A stretch of 64,000 bases of DNA. It comes from Canibacter sp052085365. GTDB taxonomy: Bacteria; Actinomycetota; Actinomycetes; Actinomycetales; Microbacteriaceae. Each line of letters begins with the position of its first letter. Within the stretch, counting starts at the first letter, position 1. The stretch spans positions 1-64,000 of the forward strand of contig JBQDFP010000010.1 of NCBI GenBank assembly GCA_052085365.1. Reading direction: 5' to 3'. The notes under the pieces were generated by a model. It did no database searches, was not told the origin of the DNA, and saw nothing but the letters and a program-made list of their open reading frames with translations. Shown here piece by piece: positions 26,767 through 37,100 of the stretch. The position numbers and the translations under genes are program-made.

Positions 26767-28438
26767 GATTTGCTTCTGCGATGAAACGAGACGGCTCGCG
26801 CGGTGTCTTCCCGCTTCCGCTGCTACCGGAAAGCCGCAATTCTTCTTGCGCACGAGTGAACGCCACATAGGTGAGGCGGCGCTCTTCTGCCAGATGCTCT
26901 TCTTCGTTCGCATAGTGGATAGGCAAAATTCCTTCAGCCAGTCCAATGACATACACAACAGGCCATTCCAGCCCCTTGGCCGAGTGAACAGCAGATAGTG
27001 TCACCGCACTCACAGTAGGTTCATGTCCACTGCGCTGACGTTCAAGTAGTTCTGTGCTGAACTCTCGTAGTGATCTCGCTTCAGTTTGTTCCGCAACTGT
27101 CACAAGCGCTTGCAGCGCATTCCATTTCTCGCGTTGACTCATGCTTTCGGGAGGTTCTTGCGTCCATCCCAGCGCACGTACAACGTCACTCACGACCTGA
27201 AATATTGGTCGGCCATCAGTCACTACGGACTGCGCCCGAATTTCCATGATCGCCTGCCGCACATCTGCCCGATCAAAAAACCGCATACTGCCGTGCGTTC
27301 GTGCAGAAACCCCAACTGCTGCAAGAGCAGATTCGACGAGCGCATGCTGTGCATTAGTTCGGGCAAGCACCGCAATATCTGAAGCACTGACACCGGAATT
27401 GATTTGGGCACGTATCGCTGACGCTATTGCGGAAGCTTCTTCGGTTTCATTTGCGAACCAGAGTGCTTGCGGAATGCGTCGCGACGGTTCACGCATTGAG
27501 GTGAGATGCAGGGCGCCGGGTTCATCACGTACGAGACGGTTTGCGATAGTCACCACTTCAGGTCGAGAACGGTAATTACGGTCGAGCTTGAACGTACGTG
27601 CATTCGGGTGCTCTGACGTGAATTTCAGTAGGTACCGACTAGTTGCACCCGCAAATGAGTAGATAGTTTGACTTGCATCGCCAACAACACAGATTTCATC
27701 ACGCTCACCAATCCATGCTTTCAGGAGGGTGTGCTGCAGCGGTGACACATCCTGGTATTCATCAACAGTGAAAAATCGATACTGCTCACGTATTTGGAGT
27801 GCCACGCGAGGTTCAGCTTCAATCATTCCTGCGGTGAGGATCAAAACATCTTCAAAGTCGATGGATCGACGGTCGTTCTTGACGCGCTCATATCCTTGCA
27901 TAAGATCCATGAGCTGTTCGGCGTTCACACCAATAGGCAGTGGTCTGGTCTCAACATATTTCGCATAATCTTCAAAGCTCAACATTGAAACTTTGCGCCA
28001 TTCGATCTCCGCGGCGACATCTCGAAGTGTCGCGGGTTCAAAATGCAAATGCAGACTCGCCGCTACTTGACTGAGCGTAGGGATCTTGCCCGCGACAAGT
28101 TGTGGTGTTCTGCCGCCAATATGCTGGGACCAAAAGTGCCCCAACTGTGACAAAGCAGCTGAGTGAAACGTTTGTGCTCGCACACCGACAACACCAAGTT
28201 CACGCAACCTCGTTTGTAGCTCACCGGCAGCCTTCTTCGTAAAACTCAAAGATAGGACACGTTCTGCGTCATACGCCCCGCTATAGACCCCGTGTGCAAT
28301 ACGGTGTGTGATTGTTCGTGTTTTTCCGGCACCCGCGCCAGCCAACACTGCGACTGGACCACGTAATGCTTCAGCAACTTCTCGCTGGGTGTCATCGAGA
28401 GCGTCAAGAAGCTGCGCTGAACTGCCGCGTTCAGCCAC
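26738..28438 (-). CDS. uvrD2: ATP-dependent DNA helicase UvrD2, short form
   Basis: A 566-residue superfamily 1A 3'-5' helicase of the UvrD2 type. Helicase motifs are present in order: VLAGAGAGKTRT (Walker A), LSFTKKAAGEL (Ia), FTVDEYQDVSPLQ (II), VVGDASQTIYSFAGA (III), LDRNYRSRPEVV (IV), LSAVHSAKGLEW (V) and VAFTRAQEEL (VI). M. tuberculosis UvrD2 (about 700 residues) adds a linker and a C-terminal HRDC domain, which are missing here. GTG 28438 has GGAG five bases upstream. A TTG at 28456 is also possible. It overlaps the end of nudC by eight bases. Confidence 0.93.
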   Translation of the reverse strand: MAERGSSAQLLDALDDTQREVAEALRGPVAVLAGAGAGKTRTITHRIAHGVYSGAYDAERVLSLSFTKKAAGELQTRLRELGVVGVRAQTFHSAALSQLGHFWSQHIGGRTPQLVAGKIPTLSQVAASLHLHFEPATLRDVAAEIEWRKVSMLSFEDYAKYVETRPLPIGVNAEQLMDLMQGYERVKNDRRSIDFEDVLILTAGMIEAEPRVALQIREQYRFFTVDEYQDVSPLQHTLLKAWIGERDEICVVGDASQTIYSFAGATSRYLLKFTSEHPNARTFKLDRNYRSRPEVVTIANRLVRDEPGALHLTSMREPSRRIPQALWFANETEEASAIASAIRAQINSGVSASDIAVLARTNAQHALVESALAAVGVSARTHGSMRFFDRADVRQAIMEIRAQSVVTDGRPIFQVVSDVVRALGWTQEPPESMSQREKWNALQALVTVAEQTEARSLREFSTELLERQRSGHEPTVSAVTLSAVHSAKGLEWPVVYVIGLAEGILPIHYANEEEHLAEERRLTYVAFTRAQEELRLSGSSGSGKTPREPSRFIAEANLRLRHIPAT

Positions 28439-29294
28439 GACGGCTCCAGTCTGCAATGAGCCCCGCAGCGAGGGAAGTTGACCCGGGAAGTGTCACACCG
28501 GGCGGTGGTTGCTGGACTTCTTGACGCGAAAACCAGCGTAATTCAGTGATCTCGTCAGCTTGCGGAATGAGTTTGTCGGGATCCTGGGTTGCAATGAGTT
28601 CAGCACGGAAACCCAGCATCAATGATCTGGGAAATGGCCAAGCTTGCGACCGAATGAATTCAAGTCTTCCCACCCGCATTCCAGATTCTTCAAACACTTC
28701 TCTTACGACCGCTGCCTCAGCAGATTCTCCAGCTTCAACAAACCCGGCCAGTAACGAGAAGCGTCCTGCGGGCCAGAGCGCGTTGGAGCCAAGCAGAATC
28801 TTGTCGTTGTGTTCGATGCGTACAATCACTGCGGGATCAGTGCGTGGGAAATGTTCTATACCGTGAACATCTTTACGCATCCATCCCGCATGCATACTGC
28901 TGGTGGGTGCACCATCACGTGCAGAAAACTGAGCCGATTCGTGCCACCGTGCGAGTGCAATGCTGGCGGTGACGGCCTCTTGCTCTGGCTGGCTCAATTT
29001 TTCTGCAACGTCGAGGTACCTCGCCCAGACTCCGTCATCTGGCGGGGAGTCTACCGGTTCGGCAAAGAGAGCCGTGAGGCCGACTTTACCGACATACCAG
29101 TGGGACTCGGTGCGCGGCCCAGTTGGCGCTGTCAACAGCAGTCGTCTCGAATCAGACATGGGGATCTGGTCGCCAAAGATACGGATTACACGTGATGTGG
29201 GGTCGTTCCACAATTGGTCGAGCTTTGCAGAATCTAGCCGAGTGTCTGCGTCTCGATCAAGGTGTGCATCGCGCGAGTTTTCCGATTGGTTCAT
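28431..29294 (-). CDS. nudC: NADH pyrophosphatase / NAD-capped RNA decapping NudC-like protein
   Basis: A 287-residue Nudix hydrolase of the NudC family, which cleaves NADH and removes NAD caps from RNA. The Nudix box (residues 184-205, GFVEAGESAEAA through REVFEESG) and the NudC hallmark SQAWPFPRS (216-224) are intact. The zinc ribbon before it is not: in the segment QFSARDGAP (122-130) the first two Cys positions hold Ser124 and Asp127, and none of the 20 residues after it is Cys. The ATG at 29294 has GGAG upstream. It is the first gene of a nudC-uvrD2 pair. In mycobacteria a mycoredoxin gene lies between the two. Confidence 0.92.
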   Translation of the reverse strand: MNQSENSRDAHLDRDADTRLDSAKLDQLWNDPTSRVIRIFGDQIPMSDSRRLLLTAPTGPRTESHWYVGKVGLTALFAEPVDSPPDDGVWARYLDVAEKLSQPEQEAVTASIALARWHESAQFSARDGAPTSSMHAGWMRKDVHGIEHFPRTDPAVIVRIEHNDKILLGSNALWPAGRFSLLAGFVEAGESAEAAVVREVFEESGMRVGRLEFIRSQAWPFPRSLMLGFRAELIATQDPDKLIPQADEITELRWFSRQEVQQPPPGVTLPGSTSLAAGLIADWSRRG

Positions 29295-29386
29295 CTGCTC
29301 CCTATCGACGCTATTACTGTATCGGTCTCTGTCCTCGGCTCAACCTGTTATGCGCGTGGCAACTGTGCAGTCGTTCCAGATTTGCT

Positions 29387-29392
29387 TACTCT
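29387..29392 (+). promoter_or_regulatory. Putative -10 of the kinase-like gene
   Basis: TACTCT fits TAnnnT and ends seven bases before the ATG at 29400. The only purine stretch before the ATG is a weak AGG. This suggests a leaderless or nearly leaderless transcript. Confidence 0.35.
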
Positions 29393-29399
29393 GTCAGGT

Positions 29400-30668
29400 A
29401 TGGCAACCTCTCCCTTCACTCTAGCTGCGCTTGCAACTTCTGCTGTTCCTGATCTGGTAGCGACGTCAGTTCGGGTTCACACTTCGGATGAAGAAGGTGC
29501 ATTCGAGTCGGCGGTTATAGCAACTGACGAATATGAAATGATTGTGCGAATTCCACAGTCAGGTTCCGCAGAGGTGCGCCAGTCTGCCGAGATCTTGGGA
29601 CAGTCAGCGCTCACATCTGGAGCACGGACATTTTTACCTTTTGAGGTTCCTGAGACACTCGGCATGACTCGAGCAGGTGACTCACGAGCAGTCGTGTCGA
29701 CATTCATTCCTGGCGGCAAGTTTCATGTTGCTGACCTCACCGCTGATGCGATCGTATTGCAGTCAATTGGTGAAGCTATTGCTGCTATCCATGAGCTTCC
29801 ACTGAGCACTGTTCAACAAGCGGGTCTACCGATACGGAGCGCAGAGAACTGCCGTATTGAGACAGCACGGCTGGTGGATCGGGCAGCACAAACACGTATG
29901 CTCCCCAACCTAGTTCAGGACCGCTGGATTTCAGCACTACAGGACAAGTCAGCATGGGATTTTGCTCCGGTCGTGGTGCACGGGGGGCTGAACGATGACG
30001 AGATTCTCATCGAGGATGACACCGTAGTTGGTGTGCTTGGATTCGACCGTTTGTCCGTTGGCGATCCGGCCGCAGACTTGGCGTGGTTGATCGGTGCAGG
30101 CCCGGATATTTTCGAACAGGTTGTCCGGTTCTACGCTGCCGGTGTTGCCTCAGAGAATCAGCATTTACGTAAACGTGCGCAGCTCTTGCATGAGCTAGAA
30201 ATTGCAGAATGGCTCGTTCACGGTGTTGATACCCATGACGATGAAATTGTGAACGATGCGGTCGCTATGCTTGACCGGCTCGTGGACCGGCTTGCTTTCG
30301 AAGAAGAAGCGGATGAGTCAGCACCTCCAAACGCTGAACAAGTGGCGGAAATGCTTGACGAAACGCCTGAAATCACGCAAATGCGTACTGATACGCAAGC
30401 CTACGAAGGCTGGGACGATGAGCGGGTCTTCGACGTCGACGCAGATTTTGCTGACACTGGTGTGGTGGAGGTTGACCAGGCTTCTGAGGCTCCTCATGGC
30501 ACCGAAGTTCGGAATACCGGACCAACACAAGAAGCACCAGAGCACGAAACTGAAGTGATTGACACCGGTGTCGTCGAAGCATCGGAGGTTGATGAGACTG
30601 ACTCCTCCTCAACCATCCTCGAGGACGAGTCAGACCTACATACGCCTGACGAGTCTCAGGACGATTAA
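29400..30668 (+). CDS. APH-fold kinase-like protein lacking catalytic residues
   Basis: A 422-residue protein with an aminoglycoside-phosphotransferase fold and a long acidic tail. The catalytic loop reads VVVHGGLNDDEILI (191-204) where active enzymes have HGDxxxxN: the Asp is Gly196 and the metal-binding Asn is missing. The DFG-equivalent reads GVLGFDRLSVGDPAADLAWL, with Gly214 for the Asp. The following GDPAxD motif is kept. It is therefore probably a pseudokinase. Residues 300-422 are acidic with two DTGVVE repeats. ATG 29400 has a TACTCT hexamer seven bases before it. It sits between nudC and adnB, a place held by kinase-like genes in many Micrococcales. Confidence 0.85.
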   Translation: MATSPFTLAALATSAVPDLVATSVRVHTSDEEGAFESAVIATDEYEMIVRIPQSGSAEVRQSAEILGQSALTSGARTFLPFEVPETLGMTRAGDSRAVVSTFIPGGKFHVADLTADAIVLQSIGEAIAAIHELPLSTVQQAGLPIRSAENCRIETARLVDRAAQTRMLPNLVQDRWISALQDKSAWDFAPVVVHGGLNDDEILIEDDTVVGVLGFDRLSVGDPAADLAWLIGAGPDIFEQVVRFYAAGVASENQHLRKRAQLLHELEIAEWLVHGVDTHDDEIVNDAVAMLDRLVDRLAFEEEADESAPPNAEQVAEMLDETPEITQMRTDTQAYEGWDDERVFDVDADFADTGVVEVDQASEAPHGTEVRNTGPTQEAPEHETEVIDTGVVEASEVDETDSSSTILEDESDLHTPDESQDD

Positions 30669-33600
30669 TCTCCGTCAAGTTCGTGCTGTGATGCGATCCA
30701 CTTATCTTCGAGCTCAGCGAGTGTGTGCTGCATTGGCATGCTCAGTTCTCGATCGTCGGCGACATAGTACAGAACCGCGTCGATCAACTTCGGGTCCGTA
30801 CGAGACCAGAGCGCATACGCATGCCGATAGAGGTCGAGCTGATAGAAGCGGTCACGCTGTTCAGCAGTTGTACGAGGCGCTCGACCAGTTTTCCAGTCAA
30901 CAATTTCGATGCGGGTGCCGTCGTCTGTTTCCTGCTCAAACACCGCGTCAAGTTTGCAGACCAAACGCTGCCCCGCGAACGGGACCGTGATTTCAAGTTC
31001 AACCGCACGTGCTTGACGCGTGGCCCAGCGTGACTTCTCGAAATTTGTTTTGAGTTGTTCTAGCGTCTTGCGTGCGTCAATCTGACGCGTCGGCACCGGT
31101 TCATCAACATGATCGGCTACAGCACTCCTCCCTGTCTCCTGAGCATCTACACCGAGTTGATCGTCGGGATCTTTCACCGAGACGAGGTCGAGATCTGCGT
31201 CTGCATCAAACAGTGACTCATCAATTCCTGCGATTGTGAGCGCGCTCCCCTGTGCCGTCGTGAACCTGGCTTCGACCCATTCGTGGAATCGGTTGCCAAT
31301 GTCTGCACCGCGATACGGACGTTGCGGAACTGGGCGTCTGGCGTCTTTGAGCGTTTGAGCGGGGTCGTTTACCGCATTATGGAAAGCCGACGCATTAATT
31401 CGGTCCGTCGTTTCATCGCTTCTCACAGCATCGGCACGCTGTTGCACCTGTTCAGCGAGCAGCACTTCAATTTCTTTAGGGATTTGAATGTTTGTGTGCT
31501 GATCAGTGGGGTCTGCAAGCGCTTGTTCCACGGCACGTGCTGATGCACGCACAGCCTCTTCACGAGTGCCGAGGGCTGGCAATGGCCAATGGAGGAGGTG
31601 TGTTGATTCATTTTCAGGTTTGTGCGTATGCGCGGTTTGTTCAGGGATCCTATTACCGAGTCCAATTTCGCGCAGTTCCGTGATGTAGTGTGACGGCGGC
31701 ATTGCTGACTGTTGGGTGTCCCAGAACGCACCACTCATCCAGAGGTTTTGTTTCGCTCGAGTGATCGCAACGTAGACTAACCGTCGTTCTTCGAGTTCAT
31801 GAAATTCTCCGCGTTCACGTTTGTACTCATGAAATCGGTCGCGAAGTTCTTGCTGAGTTTCGCTTAAACGCCACTCAAATTGGGGCCTCGAAGATCGATC
31901 GCCGCGAAGTTCGTCAGGCAGTCGTGGCCTGGACAACCATCCACTCGCATCACGATCTTTTCCTGGAAATCTTCCTTCTCGCATTCCGGGCAATGCCACG
32001 ACATCCCATTCGAGGCCTTTAGCTTTATGTATGGTTAATATCTGCACGGTATGGCGTGAAGGCGCTGGAGTTGCGGCCTCAAAATCGTCGGCTTCAGCAG
32101 AACGTCGAATCCACGCGAGAACAGCCTTCAGGCTGGGTTGTGTCAATAGCTTTTCTGCACGAGACACCTCAGAAACAAACAAGTCAAGGTTTGCCCGAGG
32201 GTCCACCCGACCGGACTTCGCCGGGTCTGACTCAACCGTCATGCTCTCTTTTCGAGGATGAACAGCCAGTTCAATATCGAGAAATAGTTCTTGTTCACAC
32301 GCACGAATCAACTCACTGATTTTTCCTGACGTGAGCCGACGAAGCCGATGCAGCATGTGGGCGGCCTCACGTAAGGCATGTCTGCCTCGGGCAGTGATGG
32401 TTCCCAACGCAGCGTGCGTGTCTGGCATGGTGCGGATCGCATCAAGGGCGTCAATATTCGTGACATTTCGATCCGGGTCAGGCAAGATCCGGTCTTCAGC
32501 AATGTCACTCTCGCTAAGCGGACGCTGAGAAATATCTCGATCAGCTAGCCATCGTGAGACGTCACTCAGAGCAGCAATATCACGAATACCGACGTTGAAT
32601 CTTGGACTGGCCAGCACCCGTAGGAGCGCATTGCTCGCATGAGTGCCGTCGACACATTCCAAAACACTCACCACGTCAGTAACTTCTGGTGTGGAAAGTA
32701 GCCCACCAAGTCCAACCACATGGCTTGGAACGCCCTGTTCTCGAAGAGCTTCCGAAATTGCAAACATATTGTTCTTGTTTCGCACAAGCACTGCCACAGT
32801 GGGCAATGGCTGCTGCGCTTGCTCGCGGTTGTGTCGTTGTGCTTTGATCCACTGCGCGAGCGCATCGAGCTCTTCGGACTTCGTTTCGAAATATTCAGTG
32901 TTGAGTGTGCCCGATTCCGCGTGCTCTCTCGGCCGCAATACTGGCACGTCTATGGTCGCAACCGCACGTAGTGGTGCGGATACGTGGTTGGCGGCTTGTA
33001 AAACAACACGTGGGTTTCGCCAGCTCGTTGAGAGTGCGAGCTCTGCGCCTTCGCCGAGTTTCCCTGGGGCAGCAAAATGTTGGTGGAAGCTATCGAGCGC
33101 ATCTGCAGCTGCGCCGCGCCAGGCATAAATTGACTGGTGTGGGTCCCCGACCCCCATCACGGCCGATCCTTGAAAGAGGTTGCTGAGCAAGCGCGTCTGT
33201 CCTACTGACGTGTCTTGTACTTCATCAAGCAGAATCACGCGGTAACGATCTTTCAAAGTGTCGCGTGCCGCGGGCAGTTCTAGCGCGATCTGCTGAGCGA
33301 AGGCAACTTGGTCTGAAAACTCAATAAACCCACGGTCCATTTTGGCCTGGCGGTACTCCATCGCAAGATCAGCCACAAGCTTTTTTTCAGCGACCTGCTT
33401 GAGCAGTTTGCGGATTTCCGCATATGTTTTTTCGGTGGTTGGATTTTTATCACTGTAAGGGAGTGTTCCCACTCGGGTAAATTCTTGAGTGATGCGTTTC
33501 GGTTGAGCGAGTGAGGTCACGAGGTGCTCGGAGGCTTCGTGTTCAAACGTAATGAGGTCTTTCGCAAGAGAGTCTGCGCTGATATCGAGCGCAAGCAGTC

Positions 33601-34171
33601 TAGGGTCTTCGCTAGATAATACGAGTTCAAGAGCAAGTTCTTCAGCAGCAGGTTGATCAAGAATAGTGGTTGCGACCCCGATTCCTGCATATGGGCCAAA
33701 CTCGGTGACGATCCCAGCTGCAAATGAATTGTAAGTACTCACTTGTGGGACGTTGAGGCCGCCAGCCAGTTCAGTTTCGAGCTCATGTAACCGCTGAAGT
33801 TGTTGATCAGTGAGCGTAGACTGCCGGTCGCGTGCGTGTTGTGAAAACGCCCGGAGTTGTTTTCGAATTCGTTCATTTAATTCGCCTGCTGCCTTCACAG
33901 TGAACGTTAACCCGAGTACTTCTTCCGGAGCACACAGCCCGTTCGCAATGAGCCAGACAACTCGGTTTGCGAGAGTTTCAGTTTTACCACTTCCCGCGCC
34001 TGCCACGACAAGCGCGGACCCCTGAGGGAAAAGTTCAATTATTCGCTGTTGTTCGTGAGTTGGCGTCAGCGCTTTTTCTGGGTCTTTTGCCAAGAGAATC
34101 GCGATTTCTTGAGCCGAGAATGCGGGCATGGAATCTATTGAAGATCCATGAGCGGAAAAGTTGTTATACAT
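30665..34171 (-). CDS. adnB: Helicase-nuclease AdnB subunit
   Basis: A 1168-residue UvrD-like helicase with a C-terminal RecB-type nuclease, matching AdnB (Rv3201c), the main motor of the actinobacterial AdnAB complex that resects double-strand breaks. Walker A is VVAGAGSGKTETL (residues 55-67), motif II VILLDEVQDTSVGQ, motif III GVGDPHQSIYAWRG, motif V TIHKAKGLEWD and motif VI VAITRAKQNL. The nuclease core has IEIVDWKTGR and QLDLYRHA. ATG 34171 follows AGGGG. ATG 34129 better matches the usual N terminus, and TTG 34192 overlaps adnA. Its stop overlaps that of the kinase-like gene by four bases. Confidence 0.94.
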   Translation of the reverse strand: MYNNFSAHGSSIDSMPAFSAQEIAILLAKDPEKALTPTHEQQRIIELFPQGSALVVAGAGSGKTETLANRVVWLIANGLCAPEEVLGLTFTVKAAGELNERIRKQLRAFSQHARDRQSTLTDQQLQRLHELETELAGGLNVPQVSTYNSFAAGIVTEFGPYAGIGVATTILDQPAAEELALELVLSSEDPRLLALDISADSLAKDLITFEHEASEHLVTSLAQPKRITQEFTRVGTLPYSDKNPTTEKTYAEIRKLLKQVAEKKLVADLAMEYRQAKMDRGFIEFSDQVAFAQQIALELPAARDTLKDRYRVILLDEVQDTSVGQTRLLSNLFQGSAVMGVGDPHQSIYAWRGAAADALDSFHQHFAAPGKLGEGAELALSTSWRNPRVVLQAANHVSAPLRAVATIDVPVLRPREHAESGTLNTEYFETKSEELDALAQWIKAQRHNREQAQQPLPTVAVLVRNKNNMFAISEALREQGVPSHVVGLGGLLSTPEVTDVVSVLECVDGTHASNALLRVLASPRFNVGIRDIAALSDVSRWLADRDISQRPLSESDIAEDRILPDPDRNVTNIDALDAIRTMPDTHAALGTITARGRHALREAAHMLHRLRRLTSGKISELIRACEQELFLDIELAVHPRKESMTVESDPAKSGRVDPRANLDLFVSEVSRAEKLLTQPSLKAVLAWIRRSAEADDFEAATPAPSRHTVQILTIHKAKGLEWDVVALPGMREGRFPGKDRDASGWLSRPRLPDELRGDRSSRPQFEWRLSETQQELRDRFHEYKRERGEFHELEERRLVYVAITRAKQNLWMSGAFWDTQQSAMPPSHYITELREIGLGNRIPEQTAHTHKPENESTHLLHWPLPALGTREEAVRASARAVEQALADPTDQHTNIQIPKEIEVLLAEQVQQRADAVRSDETTDRINASAFHNAVNDPAQTLKDARRPVPQRPYRGADIGNRFHEWVEARFTTAQGSALTIAGIDESLFDADADLDLVSVKDPDDQLGVDAQETGRSAVADHVDEPVPTRQIDARKTLEQLKTNFEKSRWATRQARAVELEITVPFAGQRLVCKLDAVFEQETDDGTRIEIVDWKTGRAPRTTAEQRDRFYQLDLYRHAYALWSRTDPKLIDAVLYYVADDRELSMPMQHTLAELEDKWIASQHELDGD

Positions 34172-34184
34172 TCTGAGGCTTCCC

Positions 34185-37100
34185 CTACTCAAAACTTACG
34201 GCCGGAATAATGTGAAGTGCACAATTTTTGATTCCGCCTTGGTCGTCTGTGCAGTGATGTTCAACCTGAGCAGTGAATGTTGGGCCGACCATGGAATCTG
34301 CGACCTTTACAACCCGATCTTCAAATTCTTGTTTCATGGATTCGTCCATCGGGGGTTGTGTTCTCACACGGTACGTGAGTTTCGTTGTTGCCTGGTCCGG
34401 GTGCACATATAACAGTCCCGCCCCATCAAGATTGGCGTGCTTGTTTCGCACCGGGTCATCAAGCGTAATTTCGCCTGATTCGAGTGCATATTGATATGCC
34501 ATAAGTTGTGCGTCCTGTTCCGCATCCGCAACTGAGAGCGCGTTCTTTCCAGACTTCAAGTCCACGACCCGGACCGCGTCCGCGCCGCCCACGTGACGCG
34601 TCTCAATTCGATCAATCTTGCCAGCAACTTTTGCTCGACCTACTGTAAAAGAAAAGCTCACTTCTTGGCCTGCAGTCACCCACGAATCGCTGTGTTGCTT
34701 CGCAACATAATCTACAACTGCGTTAACCATCTGTTCCGTGATCTGCTCTTGTCGTTCTGCCTCCCATTCAGCAGAAAATGGAAGTTTTTGCCAGTGTTCA
34801 CGAATAAACCTTTTCATTGATTCCGGATCATTGTCCGCATCATCTGCTTGTTCAAACGCCGCGTGTATGAGCGTTCCGAGCCCGCTTGAAACAGAGGCGA
34901 GACTGGGTCCGCCGAGTTTGTCGAGCGCCCAGGACAGCGGGCATGTTTCTGCACGTGACATGTTCGACGGCGACACTCTTATTTGGGAGTTCGGGTCGCT
35001 CAGGTCAATGAGGGGGTCGTTCGTTGTTAATTCTCGGACCCCAAACCAGTCGTCAGGGTGCGCCCCTGGGACGTTATATCTTGCAAGGAGCGCGAGCTGG
35101 CGAGCAAGTTCGGTGTTGTCTGGGTTTGCTTCAAGGCCTCGTCGAAGCACTGCTACCATTCCACGAAGTGTGAGACCGGATGTTGGCACTTGCTCTACTT
35201 CATAGTTGGAAAAGTATTGCCAAAAGGAGCTCTTAAATTGTTCCGAGTTCTCAAGACCTACCGCGAAGAGTTTCCCTGTGCTTCGTGTCATTGCATGAAC
35301 CAGCAACCGCAGCTCGTCATGCAGGGTGTCAATTCGCTCAGTTGTCAGCAGTTCTTCGCCGCGCAGCAGGCGTTCGAGAGCTGTAAGACCAAGCATGCTT
35401 CCGCGAGGCCGTAGGTTTGGCCATCTTCCATCTTGCAGTTCAGCCAGAATGACCAGTTCGTATTCTCTGCCAATCACACCTTGTGGGGTTGAGATCACGA
35501 CAGCATCATCCGAGCTTGTTGCGGCGAGCGTGTCTTCGGGCACGTCAGAAGTCAAAATTTCAGCAAGAAGAGTGAGAATTTCTTGGGCCGAATCTTCAGA
35601 GCGTTCCAGCACAAACATGAATGCTAAAACCGCGTCAAGGGTCTGGTTTGCTTCGGCACGAACCGCTTGTTTCGGTGAAGTCAGTGCTGCTTCCTGGAGC
35701 TTGTGGGCAAGACCCGCCCCGTGCCAAAAGGTCCACACAATTTCACGTGCGATTGCGCCTTCAGAATGCATTCGTTTCGCTGCGGAGAAGTCATTTACCA
35801 GTCGATGAAGCTTTCGACCCGATGCGCTGTCAATCAGTGACGATTCGGGTACGGTCTGGAGGTATTCAGCAATGACGTCATCACATCGGCGCGCTGCTCG
35901 GTCTAGCTCGTGGGCATTCTTTCGTTCTTGAAGCAGTATCGCAGTTCGAAGTCGACGTACTTCAACATTGTCGAGACCGCCGAGTGGGCCGGTTAGAAAC
36001 TTTAGGAATTCTGTTGGCGTTGGTGTGCGTCCGGTGAAAACGAGTTCAAGAAGTGCAACCAAGTCGCGAATGATTCGATGTTCACGGAGCACCATGCCAC
36101 CACCAACAAGTTTGGTTGGTACGTCTTTAAAGGTCAGTTCGCTCGAGAGTAGCTCGGCCTCTAGACGGCTGCGACACAGGATCGCCATTTCGCTCCACGG
36201 CGTTGGTGCCTCGCCGTGAACGCCAAGCTTTGTCTCACGTAACCGGTGCGCAATTGCACCAACCATTTCACTTCGATGCGTGAACTGCACCGCTTCGATA
36301 TATCCTTCACCGGGAGTCTCTGCTCTCGCACGTGCTGAACGCTGCTGCCCAGCCGAAGCCGTACCGATCGCGCTGCTAACGGTGCGTGCGAGCGCACGAA
36401 GTTCGTTATTTCCCCGATGAACGAGCGGAAGCACAGCCCGTTGTTCATCAGCGAGCTGCTGACGGCCAAGCTTTCTTGAAATACTTGCGCTGACTGATGT
36501 CACCAGTTCAGTCCGCTCACCCTGAAACGCCACCGTGGCAAGGTCTGGGTCACCAAAGCTCCAGACTGCAATTCCTCGAGATGCGCACTCCGCGACGAGC
36601 CCAAGCGCGCCCTCGGTGAGGTCCTGTGCATCATCAATAATGAGACGTGAAGGCATGAATCGTAGTTCACGATCTTCAGAATCTTGAATCAAACTGCGGG
36701 CAGCACGAAGCACGCCACTTGCGGTGAAGTAGTTTTTGTCACTGAGACGAACAGCAGCATTGCTTAAGACGCGGGCCGCTGCGACCCACATGCCAGGCAG
36801 CTCGCCGAGGTTCGACTTAGCAATATGCTGTCGAGCAAAAGTTTCGAGCTGCTCAAAGCTCATGTTGTAGTCATCGCAAATTCGCCACAGATTTCGTATT
36901 TCTGCTCGGAATGTCTGCGACTCTCCCAGCTCAACCCCGAAGAGCCCGGTAGAAGCCTGTGTCATTGCTTCAGCAATGGCATCATCTTGCATGTGACCGG
37001 TGATCAATCGCGGAGTTGGTTGACCGTGCTCGGCAGCAAACTTCGCGACGATCCAAAAAGCTAACGCAGTGGGGGTACGAACAACCGAACCTTGAAGCGG

